Assembly (NCBI GenBank): GCA_016281555.1
Contig: JAEEIV010000023.1
Span: 1 to 36,057 of the forward strand
DNA length: 36,057 bases
Direction of reading: 5' to 3'
Origin: Lachnospiraceae bacterium
GTDB taxonomy: Bacteria; Bacillota; Clostridia; Lachnospirales; Lachnospiraceae
Position 1 is the first letter of the stretch. Each line of letters starts with the position of its first letter. The notes beneath the pieces were generated by a model. The model saw nothing but the letters and a program-made list of their open reading frames with translations. It ran no database searches and had not been told where the DNA came from. The translations under genes and the position numbers were made by a program. This document shows, one piece after another, positions 1 through 7,329 of this stretch.

Positions 1-1
1 G

Positions 2-379
2 GAAGGTTTGGGTGTGTTCACGCCAACGCAGATTGATTTTCCAAAGCAGATCACTTTCGGAAAGCACGTGTTTATCAACCACAACTTTACCGCCATGTCC
101 ATCGGTGGGATCGAATTAGGCGACAATGTCCAGATCGGACCGCATGTGGCCATCGTGACAGATAATCATGACCTGACGAACCGTTACGTACTCAAATGCC
201 GGAAAGTTGTGATCGGAAACAACGTCTGGATCGGTGCGGGCGTCAGCATCATGCCAGGAGTCCATGTGGGAGACAATGCCGTGATTGCAGGCGGCGCGGT
301 CGTCACAAAGGACGTTCCGGCAGATACCATCGTCGGCGGAAATCCCGCAAAAGTCATCCGACAGCTGAATGAGGCTTAA
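2..379 (+). CDS. Sugar/xenobiotic O-acetyltransferase, hexapeptide-repeat family (3' part only)
   Basis: The frame is open to the left window edge, so this is the C-terminal part of a longer gene; a TTG at 8 is in frame but need not be the start. The visible ~125 residues are a left-handed beta-helix acyltransferase of the maltose/galactoside acetyltransferase type: imperfect hexapeptide repeats ([45 protein letters not shown]) with the VTDNHD segment that holds the likely catalytic histidine, and the family's usual ending [11 protein letters not shown]. Such enzymes are cytoplasmic trimers that move acetyl from acetyl-CoA to a sugar or other hydroxyl. The family is about 180-210 residues, so roughly 60-80 residues are missing upstream. 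The substrate cannot be read from this part. Confidence 0.85.
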   Translation, partial: EGLGVFTPTQIDFPKQITFGKHVFINHNFTAMSIGGIELGDNVQIGPHVAIVTDNHDLTNRYVLKCRKVVIGNNVWIGAGVSIMPGVHVGDNAVIAGGAVVTKDVPADTIVGGNPAKVIRQLNEA

Positions 380-382
380 GTC

Positions 383-592
383 ATGAAGAAAGCATTGCCG
401 CTGATAACCATGTTTGCAGCAGTACTGCTGCTGAGCGCCTGCAGCACACAAAAGGACGAAACAGGTTCAGCGGCACTGGTACAGAGCACAGAGAAAGCGG
501 CAGCAGCAAAGACTGCGGAAGGAGATCCGGAATTCATGGGATATGATTTTATGCAAGGCGAGGAGGTCAAAAAGAATGCCAAGCAACAATAG
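383..592 (+). CDS. Very small lipoprotein (69 aa), function unknown
   Basis: Starts 3 nt after the acetyltransferase stop, with a GAGG inside that gene's end as ribosome binding site. Residues 1-20 are a lipoprotein signal peptide: KK, a hydrophobic stretch, then the lipobox LSAC with Cys20 as the lipidation site. The ~49 residues after it are Ala/Lys/Glu-rich with no recognisable domain. The length is far below that of substrate-binding lipoproteins, so it is either a genuine small surface lipoprotein or the N-terminal stub of a longer one. No function is claimed. Confidence 0.6.
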   Translation: MKKALPLITMFAAVLLLSACSTQKDETGSAALVQSTEKAAAAKTAEGDPEFMGYDFMQGEEVKKNAKQQ

Positions 593-662
593 TAAGTACC
601 CAGGCATAGAGGTGGTGTTGCGAGAAAACTGTATCTCTCGTTTGGATTTCAGGATCATTTGA
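576..662 (+). CDS. Possible 28-codon ORF with a strong ribosome binding site
   Basis: An ATG at 576 sits 9 nt after a perfect AGGAGG (561-566) that lies inside the end of the small lipoprotein gene. The reading frame (MPSNNSKYPGIEVVL and on) overlaps the lipoprotein stop and ends with TGA at 660-662. It is too short to assign. It could be a small protein, the left-over N-terminus of a gene lost when the Fic module arrived, or chance, as AGGAGG also simply encodes Glu-Glu in the lipoprotein frame. Confidence 0.25.
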   Translation: MPSNNSKYPGIEVVLRENCISRLDFRII

Positions 663-692
663 AAGAGGACCCGGGTTCCTCATCGTCAGTTG

Positions 693-763
693 TCTTTACT
701 TTTTTAGAATAATTCGCGAAAATCTTTACTTTTCTAAGCGTTTGTGGTACAAATAAGTAAAGA
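693..763. repeat. Three TCTTTACTT motifs in the fic promoter (two direct, one inverted)
   Basis: TCTTTACTT occurs at 693-701 and 723-731, and its exact reverse complement AAGTAAAGA at 755-763. The first two share a longer TCTTTACTTTT. Start-to-start spacing is 30 and 32 bp, about three helical turns, so the copies lie on one face of the DNA. They overlap the likely promoter of the HTH-Fic gene, fitting binding sites for that gene's own N-terminal HTH domain. The repeats are seen directly; the operator role is inference. Confidence 0.7.
725..753 (+). promoter_or_regulatory. Candidate promoter of the HTH-Fic gene
   Basis: TTTACT at 725-730, a 17-bp spacer and TACAAA at 748-753 give a fair sigma70-type promoter about 28 bp before the ATG. 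The -35 box lies inside the second TCTTTACTT repeat and the -10 box lies just before the inverted copy, so a protein bound there would block it. Both boxes deviate from consensus. Confidence 0.45.
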
Positions 764-781
764 TGGAAGAGAGAAACCGAT

Positions 782-1696
782 ATGTATTCATACAAGGGTC
801 TTGAGACAAAACTGAAGGAGCGGGGCATCGGAAGGTCGGACTTGACGAAAATGCTCGGGATCTCGTCCCGAACGATCGCCAAGATCGCCAAAGGTGAGAA
901 ATTATCACGAACCGTGATGGGAAAACTTGCCGCCTTTTTCGCATGCACGCCGGAAGATCTCGTCTGCGAGCGCTCAAACAATCCTATTCTGCAGGTTCTG
1001 CGCGAGGAAAAGAGAGCGAAGATCTCGGGCGGTTTGTATCACGAGCTGCAGGTGCTTATGACATATAATTCCAATCATATTGAGGGAAGCCGATTAACTG
1101 AGGATCAGACGCGGCTGATCTTTGAAACGAACACATTGAATGTCGGTGACGGCGTACCGGTTGACGACGTTCTTGAAACGGTGCACCATTTTCGCGCCAT
1201 TGATTATGTAATCGACTGCGCCGACGAGACGCTCTCGGAAGAGATCATCAAAAAATTGCATGGTATTCTGAAACATGACACAAAAGATTCCACGCTTGAA
1301 TGGTTCGCCGTGGGCGATTATAAAAAACGCCCGAACGTCGTAGGCGGCCGGGAGACGGTTAAGCCGAAGGACGTGCCTCAGTGCATGAAAAATCTTCTGG
1401 ACGATTACAACGGCAAATCAGAAATCTCCGTGGAAGACATTATTGCTTTTCACGCGGCTTTTGAAATGATCCATCCGTTTCAGGATGGAAACGGTCGCGT
1501 CGGACGGCTCATCGCGCTGAAAGAGTGCCTGCGTTACAATATCGTTCCATTCCTGATTGAGGACAGCAAAAAAGCGTTTTACTATCGCGGACTGTCAGAG
1601 TGGGACAATGAAAAAGGATACCTGATCGATACCTGTCTTGATGGGCAGGACACATTCAGGCATCTTCTGAAAGCATTTGAGATCGGACAGGATTGA
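782..1696 (+). CDS. HTH (XRE-type) - Fic domain protein, probable AMPylator/NMP-transferase
   Basis: Residues ~5-62 form an XRE-like helix-turn-helix (LTKMLGISSRTIAKIAKGEKLS). The Fic core carries the full catalytic signature HPFQDGNGRVGR at ~231-242, with His231 as the general base that lets Fic enzymes transfer AMP (or another nucleotide moiety) from a nucleotide to a protein hydroxyl. Upstream, SNHIEG at 97-102 matches the [S/T]xxxE[G/N] inhibitory motif placed N-terminal to the Fic core, as in class II autoinhibited Fic proteins. The start ATG follows GGAAGAGAG (765-773). The HTH and the operator-like repeats upstream suggest self-regulation. No antitoxin partner lies beside it, fitting built-in inhibition. 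The target protein is unknown. Confidence 0.9.
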   Translation: MYSYKGLETKLKERGIGRSDLTKMLGISSRTIAKIAKGEKLSRTVMGKLAAFFACTPEDLVCERSNNPILQVLREEKRAKISGGLYHELQVLMTYNSNHIEGSRLTEDQTRLIFETNTLNVGDGVPVDDVLETVHHFRAIDYVIDCADETLSEEIIKKLHGILKHDTKDSTLEWFAVGDYKKRPNVVGGRETVKPKDVPQCMKNLLDDYNGKSEISVEDIIAFHAAFEMIHPFQDGNGRVGRLIALKECLRYNIVPFLIEDSKKAFYYRGLSEWDNEKGYLIDTCLDGQDTFRHLLKAFEIGQD

Positions 1697-1766
1697 TGAA
1701 CCGAAGCGGACGCGCGGGGAATCCTGCTCCAGCGTGGAATCATTCTGACAGAGAAGGGAGGACCTC

Positions 1767-3152
1767 ATGAGGACAGGATTTGCAGAAGTGCGGTTGGATG
1801 ATTGCTGCGATTTCCGCATGGGCGGAACGTTTACGTTTTATACGAGTTCACAGATGGAGTTTCATACGCCGCTGTTCGCGTCCGCATGGGCGGTGGAGGC
1901 CGGGGAAAACAGTTTCATCTGGGTCTCGGCGGACATTGCCAGGTTCGCGGAATCGGATGCGGATCTCATCCGGAAGGAGATTTCCGAAAGGACCCCCGTT
2001 CCGTTTGATCACGTGCTGATCAGCGCAACGCATACGCACACCGGTCCGACCGCGCGGCCGAGCATTTCTCCATATTTCCCGAAAACCGATCTTTCCTACT
2101 TTGAAAAGTTCGGGGCGCGGATCGCGGAAGCCGGCGTCAAGGCATGGGAAAACATCCAAGACGCCTTCCTTTCCTACGGGCACGCGGATGAGTGGAAATG
2201 TGTCCACAACCGCCGGTATTTCATGGAGTCCGGCGAGAGCATGATGGAGCCGGGCGGTCCGGAATTCCCGGGAAGGCTCATGAAGGAAGGACCCGAAGAT
2301 CCCGAACTGCAGGTGATCTGGTTCTATAAAGAAGCGGAATACGACGTTAATACCATCAACAAACCGCTGGCGGTGATCGTCAATTATTCGTCGCATCCGT
2401 CGGAACTGTACGCTTTGGAGTTCGTTTCCGCCGATTTCCCCGGCGTGCTTCGCCGGAATCTGAAGGCCGTTTACGGAGATATTCCGGTTTTGTACCTGCA
2501 GGGGTATTGCGGCAATTTAACGCCCAGGGACCACGAAAACGACGCCTCGTGGGGGCATTTCATCGACGGAACTGAGCGGGTCGGCACCGTATTGACGGGT
2601 GACGTGCTGCGCATCATGTCGCTGACAAGGGAGCGTTCCGACGTTTCCGACATCCGGATCCTGACTCAAAAATGCCGGCTGAACCTTCGCGACGTCTCGG
2701 AAGAGGACGTGAAAAAGAGCGATGAAGTGTTTGCATTGCTGGATTCGGACCGCGCCGCGTTCGATGCCCTCGACGTGAAGGACAAGGCCTACGCGAACAA
2801 GATCCGGAACCTCATTGACAAGCGGAAACTCGGCACGTACGAGGACGTGCCGGTCAGCGTCGTCAAACTCGACGATCTGATTTTCCTCGCCCATCCCGCG
2901 GAATTGTTCTGCGAATACCAGCTCGACATGAAGAAGCGCCTCGGCCCGAAGACCGTCGGCGTGGAACTCACAAACGGCGGCATCTGCTACGTTGGGACGA
3001 AGCAGGCGTATCTGCTCGGCGGGTACGAGATCAACGCCGGTTTTTATACGGCGGAAGCCGGATCTGTTATTGAGGAGAGCCTGATCCGGATGGCGGGCGA
3101 GATCGGAAGGAAGGAGTTGCCGAAGAAGCCCTTCAGCGAGGCGGACCAATAA
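1767..3152 (+). CDS. Neutral/alkaline ceramidase-like hydrolase (461 aa)
   Basis: First gene of the nine-gene cluster, with a strong GGGAGGA ribosome binding site. The protein resembles the N-terminal catalytic domain of neutral ceramidases (Ceramidase_alk family): SATHTHTGP near residue 90 matches the zinc-binding HTH segment, followed by NYSSHPSEL near 210 and LYLQGYCGNLTPRD near 245, at the place of the family's GxxGDxxP active-site segment. There is no signal peptide and the usual C-terminal Ig-like domain is absent, so this is a short cytoplasmic form. Ceramidases cut the amide bond of N-acylsphingosine, but short bacterial relatives have uncharacterised substrates; an amidase on another N-acyl compound is equally possible. 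The stop overlaps the next start (TAATG). Confidence 0.75.
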   Translation: MRTGFAEVRLDDCCDFRMGGTFTFYTSSQMEFHTPLFASAWAVEAGENSFIWVSADIARFAESDADLIRKEISERTPVPFDHVLISATHTHTGPTARPSISPYFPKTDLSYFEKFGARIAEAGVKAWENIQDAFLSYGHADEWKCVHNRRYFMESGESMMEPGGPEFPGRLMKEGPEDPELQVIWFYKEAEYDVNTINKPLAVIVNYSSHPSELYALEFVSADFPGVLRRNLKAVYGDIPVLYLQGYCGNLTPRDHENDASWGHFIDGTERVGTVLTGDVLRIMSLTRERSDVSDIRILTQKCRLNLRDVSEEDVKKSDEVFALLDSDRAAFDALDVKDKAYANKIRNLIDKRKLGTYEDVPVSVVKLDDLIFLAHPAELFCEYQLDMKKRLGPKTVGVELTNGGICYVGTKQAYLLGGYEINAGFYTAEAGSVIEESLIRMAGEIGRKELPKKPFSEADQ

Positions 3153-4060
3153 TGGTTTATTATTTTTGCACAACCGAATCGGAGGGAAAAGTTTATACGG
3201 TCATCCCTGAATGTTCCGATGCAGTCGAATGGCGCCCGGGGCCAGATGAGACGGTATCGTCTGTTGACGTGCTCATTGAAACAGGAATTACCGAAACTGA
3301 GGTCGGCTTGGAGTTCAAGTGCCCAGCAACCTTGGCTGAGATGAAACTGTATGTAAAAAAGGATCATTTGTGTCTTTTCAATGGGGAAGAGGTTTACAAA
3401 CTACCTCTCGGGCAAGCGGTTGGAATACGGAAACTCAATCAGGGAATTCCGGTAGAAGGATGGAACAAGACTGCGCCACCCACCGCCCGAGTCTTTCAAA
3501 AAGACGGATTGATGCTTTGGAACGGATCATGCATTGGATTGCGGTTTTTCTATGCGTTGGAAATACTGCTCAAAGGAGAGACTATCCGCCTTATGTTTCC
3601 GTCCTATGAATTAAACAAATTTCGGAATATGACATCCTTTTCGTTTTCGACTGAGAGTGATCATCGGATTGACAATAAGATTCGACCGAAATATTATTGG
3701 AATCTTCCAAAGAATGCGGTTTTCTTTTTTACACATGAGTCAGATGTTTCGTTCCGGACACAGCATCCGGTTGCCTTTATCGTGTTGATGGGCATAGGAT
3801 TGTTGCTTTTATTTCTTCCAATGGCATTATTCTTTTTGTTCGAAGCAATGACTTTCCCTCCCGGAAGACAGAATTTTATGGTTCCTTACGGAGCGATTTT
3901 GGGTTGCATAGGGGCAGTGCTCGCGGGAGTTGGTCTTTTTAATCTGGTGGCCGCGTGGGTGCGGCAATATTTGGGGCATTGGGTGACGATTGCGTGTCTT
4001 GCCATTGGAGGCGGAATGGTTGCGCTTTCCATATGGTTACAGTTCCTCTATGCTGTCTGA
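3152..4060 (+). CDS. Unknown membrane protein, AT-rich (302 aa)
   Basis: Overlaps the previous stop by one base and has GAGG (3138-3141) as a ribosome binding site. I do not recognise the family. Residues 1-205 are a soluble beta-rich-looking region with no signal peptide; three hydrophobic segments follow at about 208-231, 245-270 and 276-300, so the soluble part is N-terminal and the protein is anchored at its C-terminal end. Base composition and codon choice (many TTT, ATT, AAT, TTA codons) are clearly AT-richer than the neighbours, which suggests a separate origin although the spacing is that of an operon member. No catalytic motif is visible. Confidence 0.75.
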   Translation: MVYYFCTTESEGKVYTVIPECSDAVEWRPGPDETVSSVDVLIETGITETEVGLEFKCPATLAEMKLYVKKDHLCLFNGEEVYKLPLGQAVGIRKLNQGIPVEGWNKTAPPTARVFQKDGLMLWNGSCIGLRFFYALEILLKGETIRLMFPSYELNKFRNMTSFSFSTESDHRIDNKIRPKYYWNLPKNAVFFFTHESDVSFRTQHPVAFIVLMGIGLLLLFLPMALFFLFEAMTFPPGRQNFMVPYGAILGCIGAVLAGVGLFNLVAAWVRQYLGHWVTIACLAIGGGMVALSIWLQFLYAV

Positions 4061-4106
4061 AAAACTGACTGCGGGGGAAATTGGCGTTTTAGGAGGAATG
4101 ACTCAT

Positions 4107-5129
4107 ATGAGAAACCATGAAGTTACGACAGTTCAGCCGCTGCTTGACGAAAAAGGGAACCTGCGCGAACCGGGGTGGTCCCGGAAGATCGTGCAGCAGT
4201 ACGACCGGAAGGCGATCAAGGCGAGCGCGTTCCGCATCAAGGAATGGGACTACTACCTGGTGATGGGGCAGGGTTTTGCCGGCGCGTTTACGATTTCCGA
4301 CGACGGATACATCGGCCTGCAGTCGGTGTCGCTCTTGACGTTCGGCAATGAGCCGTGGGAGCATACGGAAACGGTGCTCAATGCATTTCCGATGGGGAAA
4401 CTGAAGCTTCCTTCCGATTCGTCGACCGGGGACACCTCGTACAGCGACAAGCGGCTGCAGATGAAGTTCTCCCCGAAAGACGGGGTGCGGCGGATCACCT
4501 GCCATTTCGAGCGGTTCTGCAATGACAAGCCGTTTGACTGCGACATTACGCTCGCGCAGTCGGACATGGATTCGATGGTCATTGCCACGCCGTGGGACAA
4601 AAAGCACCACTTTTATTACAACCAGAAAATCAACTGCATGCGTGCTTCCGGGTATATGGAGTACGACGGCAAGCGGTATGAATTTGATCCGAAAACGGAT
4701 TTCGGGACGTTAGACTGGGGCCGCGGCGTCTGGACTTATGACAATACCTGGTACTGGGGAAGCGGCAATGCAGACGTTGACGGACATGCGTTCGGCTTCA
4801 ATATCGGCTACGGCTTCGGAAACACGGTTGCCGCCACCGAAAACGTGCTCTTTTACGACGGGAAGGTGCACAAATTGGACGACGTGACCTTCCACATTCC
4901 GGAAAGCAGCTACATGGATCCGTGGAAGTTTTCTTCTTCGGACGGGCGGCTTGAAATGGATTTCGTACCGGTGCTGGACCGCGCCGCGAATCTCGATTAC
5001 AAGATCATCGTATCCGACCAGCATCAGGTGTTCGGACGCATGAGCGGAAAGGCGATCCTGGACGACGGGACGGAAATTCAGATCTGCGACGTCATGTGCT
5101 TTGCCGAAAAGGTACACAATAAGTATTGA
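4107..5129 (+). CDS. DUF2804 family protein (340 aa)
   Basis: Start chosen at 4107 because AGGAGG at 4091-4096 is 10 nt away; the ATG at 4098 is in frame but only one base after it. The sequence matches the DUF2804 family as I know it, end to end: the start VTTVQPLLDEKGNLREPGW, the middle MVIATPWDKKHHFYYNQKIN, and the best conserved stretch FGTLDWGRGVWTYDNTWYWG near residue 205. Length is normal for the family. It is a soluble, beta-rich protein, perhaps lipocalin/AttH-like, with no proven activity. It sits between an unknown membrane protein and an Sm-like protein in one operon, so a role with a lipid-like or small ligand is possible but not shown. Confidence 0.85.
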   Translation: MRNHEVTTVQPLLDEKGNLREPGWSRKIVQQYDRKAIKASAFRIKEWDYYLVMGQGFAGAFTISDDGYIGLQSVSLLTFGNEPWEHTETVLNAFPMGKLKLPSDSSTGDTSYSDKRLQMKFSPKDGVRRITCHFERFCNDKPFDCDITLAQSDMDSMVIATPWDKKHHFYYNQKINCMRASGYMEYDGKRYEFDPKTDFGTLDWGRGVWTYDNTWYWGSGNADVDGHAFGFNIGYGFGNTVAATENVLFYDGKVHKLDDVTFHIPESSYMDPWKFSSSDGRLEMDFVPVLDRAANLDYKIIVSDQHQVFGRMSGKAILDDGTEIQICDVMCFAEKVHNKY

Positions 5130-5164
5130 CGGCACAGAAGCGGATAAAAAAGAGGTGGACGGAA

Positions 5165-5809
5165 ATGCTGTCGGTGTATCAGGGAAAGAACGTAAGGATC
5201 ACGACGGAAGACGGTGCGGTATTCACCGGCCGGGCGGAGACGTATCCTTCGGGCTACGGACTTCATGAATTCGGCGTGGAGGAGGAATGCATCGAGGTGG
5301 ACGGGGTGACTGTCTTTCAATCGGACGTTCAGACCGTCGAAGTGATCGACGAAGAAAACGGGTGTGTTTCCGAGGCGGAACGGGACGCCCTGATGGGAGA
5401 TCTTCTCGAGGGACCGTATTATCTCGCGGACATTCTTCCGCGTCAGGTGCCGAAGGATTCAAAAGGACAATACTTTTCCGTCGACCGCTATTTCAGAGCG
5501 CCCGGCCGCTATCAGGCACTCCGGACGAGGTTTCTTGAGATCCTGCTGCGGCTGAATTGCTTCTTTGACATGGAAGCGACCTTCGACTCCTGCGAAACGT
5601 GGGAGCGGAATCCCGACCCGGAGAAACTCGTGGAACGGGCGGCGGAAACGGATCGGTTTGTCCGGTTTCTGTTCATTGCCGGGGAAACCATGATCGATCT
5701 CGACACGATGGACACGTATATGACGGTGTATTCAAAGAAACCGGAAATCCTGGCAATGATCCGTGAACTGGTCACGGCTTCCGGCCTGTTTTTCCGGCAG
5801 GGCGAATGA
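5165..5809 (+). CDS. Sm-like-domain protein with unknown C-terminal region (214 aa)
   Basis: ATG 5165 is preferred over an in-frame TTG at 5126 because GAGGTGG (5150-5156) lies 8 nt before it. Residues ~1-62 look like an Sm/LSM-type small beta-barrel (YQGKNVRITTEDGAVFTGRAE, later VFQSDVQTVEVIDE). Residues ~67-214 are mostly helical and unrecognised, with acidic and aromatic runs. Bacterial LSM-like domains outside Hfq are mostly small and uncharacterised; fusion to a 150-residue partner is unusual. Whether it binds RNA cannot be said: the Hfq RNA-contact motifs are not present. Confidence 0.7.
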   Translation: MLSVYQGKNVRITTEDGAVFTGRAETYPSGYGLHEFGVEEECIEVDGVTVFQSDVQTVEVIDEENGCVSEAERDALMGDLLEGPYYLADILPRQVPKDSKGQYFSVDRYFRAPGRYQALRTRFLEILLRLNCFFDMEATFDSCETWERNPDPEKLVERAAETDRFVRFLFIAGETMIDLDTMDTYMTVYSKKPEILAMIRELVTASGLFFRQGE

Positions 5810-5854
5810 CGCCGGCTTCTATCGGAGCGCAGACGTGACAAGGAGGAAATCAGG

Positions 5855-6628
5855 GTGAATTATTCGGACAAACTGGAAGGATTCTGGGAAGAAGGATATC
5901 ATTATTATCTCGAGTTCCGGCAGGACCGGCTGACGGTGCGGAATTACCGCCGGGAAGTGGTTTTTGAAACGAAGGTGTCCTACGATGCCGATGCGCTGGA
6001 GAAGGGCATTCGCATGGTCATTCACCTCGATTACAACGTGCTTTCCCGGGACGCGGGCGGCGGCATGATGATGGAGATCCGCGAGCTCTCGTACGATAAC
6101 GGCGAGCTGGATATGCTCGAGTATTACACGATCATGGGCGAGAAGCGGTACCGTCTGAAAAAGGTGGATCACGGACCGTTTGATCACATTTTGATCCGGG
6201 ACGGGGAGATCCTGCCGAAGATCCAGGGCGTCTGGAAGGAATGGCGGGCGTCCGGAACCGGCGAGGATCTGGTGATCCGCGGAAACACGTTGAACTGGGG
6301 CTTTTTCGGCGGCGGCGAGTTCCATGCGGTAAGTTATACGTATGCGCCGGACCGGGTGCGTCTCGTGCCCGCGAATCTCATTGACGGGAATTTCCGGGGA
6401 TTCACCGAGATCGAAGTGGGGGACCGGACGCTGACCACGAGAATGATCATATACGACGCCTCCGTGCCGCTCACGGTCTTCTACCGGGAGGGGACACTGG
6501 ATGAGATCGAGATCCCGCCGGCGGCGCGGGAACCGATGCGGAATACGATGATTTACGAGCCGTTAAGGAAGCCGGAATCGTTTCGCACGATTGGCGGTCC
6601 GAAAATCGGCGGGGAGGGAGCACAATGA
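5855..6628 (+). CDS. Unknown protein (257 aa), GTG start
   Basis: GTG at 5855 is supported by AGGAGG at 5841-5846. The stop overlaps the next start (ATGA). I do not recognise a family. The sequence reads as two related beta-rich halves: FWEEGYHYYLEFRQDRLTVRNY near residue 10 and VWKEWRASGTGEDLVIRGNTLNWG near residue 128, each followed by strand-rich segments. That suggests an internally duplicated beta-barrel, perhaps lipocalin-like, echoing the DUF2804 protein two genes before. There is no signal peptide, membrane segment or clear catalytic motif. The duplication is my reading and has not been tested by alignment. Confidence 0.7.
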   Translation: MNYSDKLEGFWEEGYHYYLEFRQDRLTVRNYRREVVFETKVSYDADALEKGIRMVIHLDYNVLSRDAGGGMMMEIRELSYDNGELDMLEYYTIMGEKRYRLKKVDHGPFDHILIRDGEILPKIQGVWKEWRASGTGEDLVIRGNTLNWGFFGGGEFHAVSYTYAPDRVRLVPANLIDGNFRGFTEIEVGDRTLTTRMIIYDASVPLTVFYREGTLDEIEIPPAAREPMRNTMIYEPLRKPESFRTIGGPKIGGEGAQ

Positions 6629-7329
6629 ATCTTCGCGTAGCGACACACAACATTTGTCACATGGGAAAAAACCCCATTGACCGGACGGAGCTGTTTCCGG
6701 ACAAAACGTACCGGAACGGCTATGAGGCCGACATGGTGGACCTGATGAAGCGGAACTGGAAGCAGGTGTACGAGAGCTTCACGGCGGACCTCATCGGCCT
6801 GCAGGAGGTCCATATGTGGTTTGACCTGGCCTCGACGATCCGGACGGAGGATCAGGTGTTCAGGCCCTTCGGCTATGAATTGTTCCATCAGGACACCGGG
6901 CTTGCGGTCGCTTCCCGGTTCCCGCTGGTGCAGGAGGTCGAGACGAGATTCGAGCCCGTCTCGAAACGCCGCTGGCAGAAGTTCCGCCTGAACGTAAACG
7001 GCCGGGAGATCGCGATCTTCAATACGCATCCGACGCCCAGGGACGCGGAGATCCGCCAGAAAGAATACGGGATCCTGATCGATGAGTTCCGGAAAGAGGA
7101 GTGTTTCCTCGCGTTCGGCGATTTCAATGCGAAGACGGCCGACGAATATGAGATTTTCCGGGAAGCGGGCTTTCCGATGGCCAATGACGGGATCGCGACG
7201 GTGGAGAACGGCAGCATGTGTGATAACATCATCGTCTCCCCGAACGTGAAATTCGAGCGCGTGGACGTGTACGATCCGGAGTTTTCCCTTTCCGATCATG
7301 CCGTGCTGTATGCGGAAGTGCTGATATGA
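6625..7329 (+). CDS. Endonuclease/exonuclease/phosphatase (EEP) fold hydrolase (234 aa)
   Basis: The EEP superfamily motifs appear in order: THNI near residue 7, LIGLQEVH near 58 (metal-binding Glu), FNTHP near 133 (His), FGDFNAKT near 168 (Asp/Asn pair), DNI near 201, and SDHAVLYAE at the end (Asp-His). These residues form the Mg-dependent phosphodiesterase site shared by DNase I, AP endonucleases, inositol phosphatases and neutral sphingomyelinases. No signal peptide, so it acts in the cytoplasm. Substrate is open: the nearby ceramidase-like gene makes a phospholipid head group one possibility, nucleic acid another. GGGAGGGAG precedes the ATG; both ends overlap neighbours by 4 nt, implying coupled translation. 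Confidence 0.87.
   Translation: MNLRVATHNICHMGKNPIDRTELFPDKTYRNGYEADMVDLMKRNWKQVYESFTADLIGLQEVHMWFDLASTIRTEDQVFRPFGYELFHQDTGLAVASRFPLVQEVETRFEPVSKRRWQKFRLNVNGREIAIFNTHPTPRDAEIRQKEYGILIDEFRKEECFLAFGDFNAKTADEYEIFREAGFPMANDGIATVENGSMCDNIIVSPNVKFERVDVYDPEFSLSDHAVLYAEVLI

Noticed and set aside
661-690. GAGGA-CCCGGGT-TCCTC hairpin as a terminator
   Set aside because: Only five firm base pairs and no T-run directly after; the T-rich stretch at 693 onward belongs to the repeats.
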